Shown here in pieces: positions 62,701-64,000 of a stretch of DNA of 64,000 bases (positions within the stretch are counted from its first letter, which is position 1; the number at the start of each line of letters is the position of its first letter). Source of the DNA: Pseudomonas sp. PD9R (GTDB taxonomy: Bacteria; Pseudomonadota; Gammaproteobacteria; Pseudomonadales; Pseudomonadaceae). A model generated the notes under the pieces. It searched no databases and was not told where the DNA came from. It was given only the letters and a program-made list of their open reading frames with translations. Both the position numbers and the translations under genes were made by a program. The stretch spans positions 31,898 through 95,897 of the forward strand of contig NZ_JAHTMR010000019.1 of NCBI RefSeq assembly GCF_019200975.1, written 5' to 3'.

Positions 62701-62748
62701 GCGCTTTATGTGGCCTGGTACAAGATTCGCGAGCCGAAGAAAGAATAA
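59701..62748 (+). CDS. triC: RND efflux pump (TriC-like)
   Basis: 1015 residues with 12 helices and two large periplasmic loops. Proton relay Asp pair in TM4: ALGLLVDDAMITVEMM. RND start LSEWALKHQSFVWYLMFVAL and signatures GREEDPSFTIKTM and GKIEMVGQQDEVFYLNFS. It belongs to the short-loop TriC/VexF-like branch, not the MexB branch. No outer membrane channel gene follows. Confidence 0.92.
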   Translation: MKGSFNLSEWALKHQSFVWYLMFVALLMGVFSYMNLGREEDPSFTIKTMVIQTRWPGATQEETLKQVTDRIEKKLEELDSLDYVKSYTRPGESTVYVYLRDTTKAADIPEIWYQVRKKINDIRGSFPQGIQGPSFNDEFGDVFGSIYAFTADGLTMRQLRDYVEQARAEIRGVPGLGKIEMVGQQDEVFYLNFSTRKLAALGINEQQVVQSLQTQNAVTPAGVIEAGPERISVRTSGKFISEKDLANVNLRLNDRFYRLADIADIQRGYVDPSTPEFRYNGQQAIGLAIAMQKGGNIQVFGKALHQRINELTADLPVGVGVHNVSDQAVVVEEAVGGFTSALFEAVVIVLVVSFISLGVRAGLVVACSIPLVLAMVFVFMEYSGITMQRISLGALIIALGLLVDDAMITVEMMVSRLELGDTKEQAATFAYTSTAFPMLTGTLVTVAGFVPIGLNASSAGEYTFTLFAVIAVAMIVSWIVAVLFAPVIGVHILSANVKPHSAEPGRLGRAFNGGLLWSMRNRWWAIGITVLLFVLSIFGMGFVQNQFFPSSDRPEILVDLNLPQNASIDETRKAVDKLEATLKGDPDIVRWSTYIGQGAIRFYLPLDQQLQNPYYAQLVIVSKGFEERTGLSDRLRERLRKDFVGIGSYVQALEMGPPVGRPIQYRVSGKDIDQVRKHAIDLASELDKNPHIGEIIFDWNEPGKVLRIDIAQDKARQLGLSSQDVANLMNSIVSGSTVTQVDDDIYLINVVGRAVDAERGSPETLQNLQIVTPGGTSIPLLAFATVRYELEQPLVWRRDRRPTITIKAAVVGEIQPTDLVTILKPDIEKFAAGLPAGYKVATGGTVEESGKAQGPIAKVVPLMLFLMATFLMIQLHSVQKMFLVASVAPLGLIGVVLALVPTGTPMGFVAILGILALIGIIIRNSVILVTQIDAMEKEGLSPWEAVVQATEHRRRPILLTAAAASMGMIPIAREVFWGPMAYAMIGGIIIATLLTLLFLPALYVAWYKIREPKKE

Positions 62749-62756
62749 GGGCAAAA

Positions 62757-62842
62757 AAAGATCGCAGCCTGCGGCAGCACCTACATGGAGCATGTGCGCC
62801 AACACGAAACTCTGTGGGAGCTGCCGCAGGCTGCGATCTTTT
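62757..62842. repeat. REP pair, family A
   Basis: Inverted family A pair between convergent triC and the methyltransferase gene. Confidence 0.92.
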
Positions 62843-62847
62843 GATCT

Positions 62848-63483
62848 TCAACCAATCTCGACACGCCGCCAGACACTCGCCAACCAAGGCTGCTGCTCAC
62901 GCGGCAGCCCCGCCGGCCGATAGTAATGCTCCAGCTCCACAAACCCCGCTTCAGTCAGTAATTGCTGCCATGCCTGAAGATCGTGATACGCGCCATAACG
63001 CGGCCCGTTCCAGCCTTCCTGATTCTCGCCACGGGGATTGGAACTGAACAACACGCCATCCGGCTTCAGCGCCTCGCGCAACTCCTTCAACACCCGAGGC
63101 AACTCCTGGCGCGGAATGTGAAACAGCACCGCGTTGGCAAAAATCCCGTCGAAGCGTTCGGCCGGCAGGTCGAGTTTCAAAAAGTCCTGCTGCCAGACCT
63201 CGCAACCGCTGTCCTCACGCGCCATCTGCGCAAATTTTTCCGAACCGTCGAGGCCGACGGCCGTGTGGCCCATGCGCGTGAACGTCTGCAAATCGCGACC
63301 CGGTCCGCAGCCAAAATCGAGAAGGTCGAATGGCGCTTGGCCTTGAATATGCCGAAGCAGCGCATCGATGTTCTGGCTGACATCATGATCGCGCGTCCCT
63401 TCACGAAAACCTTCGGCCACCGAGTTGTAGTGGCCCAGGGTCGTGGCGGTGATCTGCTGGAGGTCGTCGGGGGTCTGTTTCAT
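62848..63483 (-). CDS. class I SAM-dependent methyltransferase
   Basis: 211 residues. SAM motif LLDFGCGPGRDLQ, second motif AVGLDGSEKFAQMA, a conserved FDGIFANAVLFHIPR segment and a C-terminal VELEHYYRPAGLP. UbiE/SmtA-like fold, substrate unknown. It is isolated between two REP pairs. Confidence 0.88.
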   Translation of the reverse strand: MKQTPDDLQQITATTLGHYNSVAEGFREGTRDHDVSQNIDALLRHIQGQAPFDLLDFGCGPGRDLQTFTRMGHTAVGLDGSEKFAQMAREDSGCEVWQQDFLKLDLPAERFDGIFANAVLFHIPRQELPRVLKELREALKPDGVLFSSNPRGENQEGWNGPRYGAYHDLQAWQQLLTEAGFVELEHYYRPAGLPREQQPWLASVWRRVEIG

Positions 63484-63537
63484 GGTCGGCTGCGCAGGGA
63501 AAAAGAGATGTGCAGACTATAAGCGGTTTCGCGCTTC

Positions 63538-63610
63538 AAAAGATCGCAGCCTGCGGCAGCTCCTACAGTTGCACGCCTACCCATGTAGGAGCTGCCGAAG
63601 GCTGCGATCT
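63538..63610. repeat. REP pair, family A
   Basis: Inverted family A pair upstream of the Rhs-like gene. Confidence 0.92.
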
Positions 63611-63667
63611 GTTGATCTTGGCGGTTTCAAAAACACCGACCTGTTATTTTTTACAGTATCGATCAGC

Positions 63668-63721
63668 ATGAAAAAGGCTCAGTCTTCCCTCGTCCAGAGC
63701 GAAGGACCGTCCATACCGTGA
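63668..63721 (+). CDS. 17-residue leader-like ORF
   Basis: MKKAQSSLVQSEGPSIP, stop overlapping the GTG of the Rhs-like gene (GTGA). No strong ribosome site is seen. It may couple translation of the large gene, or be chance. Confidence 0.3.
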   Translation: MKKAQSSLVQSEGPSIP

Positions 63722-64000
63722 ACGCTAACCACCACGCAGCCACGCCAACACTGTCGGTCATCGATCCGCGCACCCTCGCGATCCGCAGCGTGGGCTATTG
63801 CCGGCATCCCGATAGCCCGGTGATTGATCCGCGCATCACCCGGCAACGCTTTGATGCGGCGGGGCGGTTAAGTGAGTCATGGGACCCTCGGTTGTGGGGT
63901 ACGGCGTTGAAACCGAATCTGGCCACGGTCTATGGTTTGAGCGCTCAGCCGCTGCTGACGGACAGCGTCGATGCCGGGTGGCAGTTGAGCCTGCTGGATC
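63718..64000 (+). CDS. Rhs-repeat / TccC-like toxin, N-terminal fragment (runs off the window)
   Basis: A GTG start with GAAGGACC upstream opens a frame that continues past the end. The visible 94 residues contain LSVIDPRTLAIRSVGYCRHP, DPRITRQRFDAAGRL, ESWDPRLWG and QPLLTDSVDAGWQLS. This is the typical start of Pseudomonas TccC/Rhs toxin-complex proteins, which form a cocoon around a variable C-terminal toxin. The toxin end is outside the window. Confidence 0.8.
   Translation, partial: MNANHHAATPTLSVIDPRTLAIRSVGYCRHPDSPVIDPRITRQRFDAAGRLSESWDPRLWGTALKPNLATVYGLSAQPLLTDSVDAGWQLSLLD

Overview
The window is a chromosomal segment of a Pseudomonas, most likely of the P. fluorescens group. The evidence is the high-GC core genes, the very numerous Pseudomonas-type REP palindromes, and gene neighbourhoods that from memory match the P. 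aeruginosa core (tRNA-Arg/gabD/gabT; desA / GGDEF-EAL / oscA / sbp-cysTWA; atsA-atsC-atsB-atsR; tonB-exbB-exbD; triABC). No database search was run, so species and orthology are inferences.

Layout. 0.2-6.3 kb: envelope and housekeeping genes (DUF945, Rieske/FAD oxidoreductase, PEBP protein, VWA protein, a short ECF-sigma-like ORF, an acidic hypothetical). 6.3-15.1 kb: a clearly AT-richer accessory island with a GT2 glycosyltransferase, two large polytopic membrane proteins (one GT-C-like, one O-antigen ligase/polymerase-like), a small SMR-type flippase, an alkaline-phosphatase-fold protein, a degenerate tRNA 3' relic, a group II intron remnant and decayed coding sequence. It ends at tRNA-Arg(CCG). 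15.5-24.4 kb: gabD and gabT (GABA catabolism), an HDOD response regulator, two c-di-GMP enzymes and the fatty acid desaturase desA.

24.6-28.7 kb: oscA-sbp-cysT-cysW-cysA for sulfate uptake. 28.8-33.0 kb: an Mpo1-like protein, a Crp/Fnr regulator, a REC-only response regulator, and an AraC regulator divergent from a second desaturase. 33.1-49.6 kb: a large sulfate-ester scavenging locus with two cytoplasmic sulfatases, an ABC importer with a double-length permease, its binding protein, two paralogous LysR regulators, an AtsK-type dioxygenase, a TonB-dependent receptor, an arylsulfotransferase-family protein and a dedicated TonB-ExbB-ExbD. 49.9-56.0 kb: a hydrolase, an aberrant sigma-54 activator-like protein, an orphan MetQ and a four-gene polar amino acid ABC transporter. 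56.2-64 kb: an AAA ATPase, the RND pump triABC, a methyltransferase, and the start of an Rhs/TccC-like toxin gene.

How the genes work together. Sulfate (sbp-cysTWA), sulfate esters (ats genes) and probably sulfur amino acids (metQ and the polar amino acid ABC system) are all imported by genes within about 32 kb. The receptor and TonB complex would bring larger substrates across the outer membrane, the arylsulfotransferase-like protein could act in the periplasm, and the sulfatases and dioxygenase would release sulfite or sulfate inside the cell. The most unusual parts are the glycan island (an uncommon gene set beside tRNA-Arg), the sulfate-ester locus as a whole, and the regulator with an altered GAFTGA loop whose stop codon lies inside a REP element.
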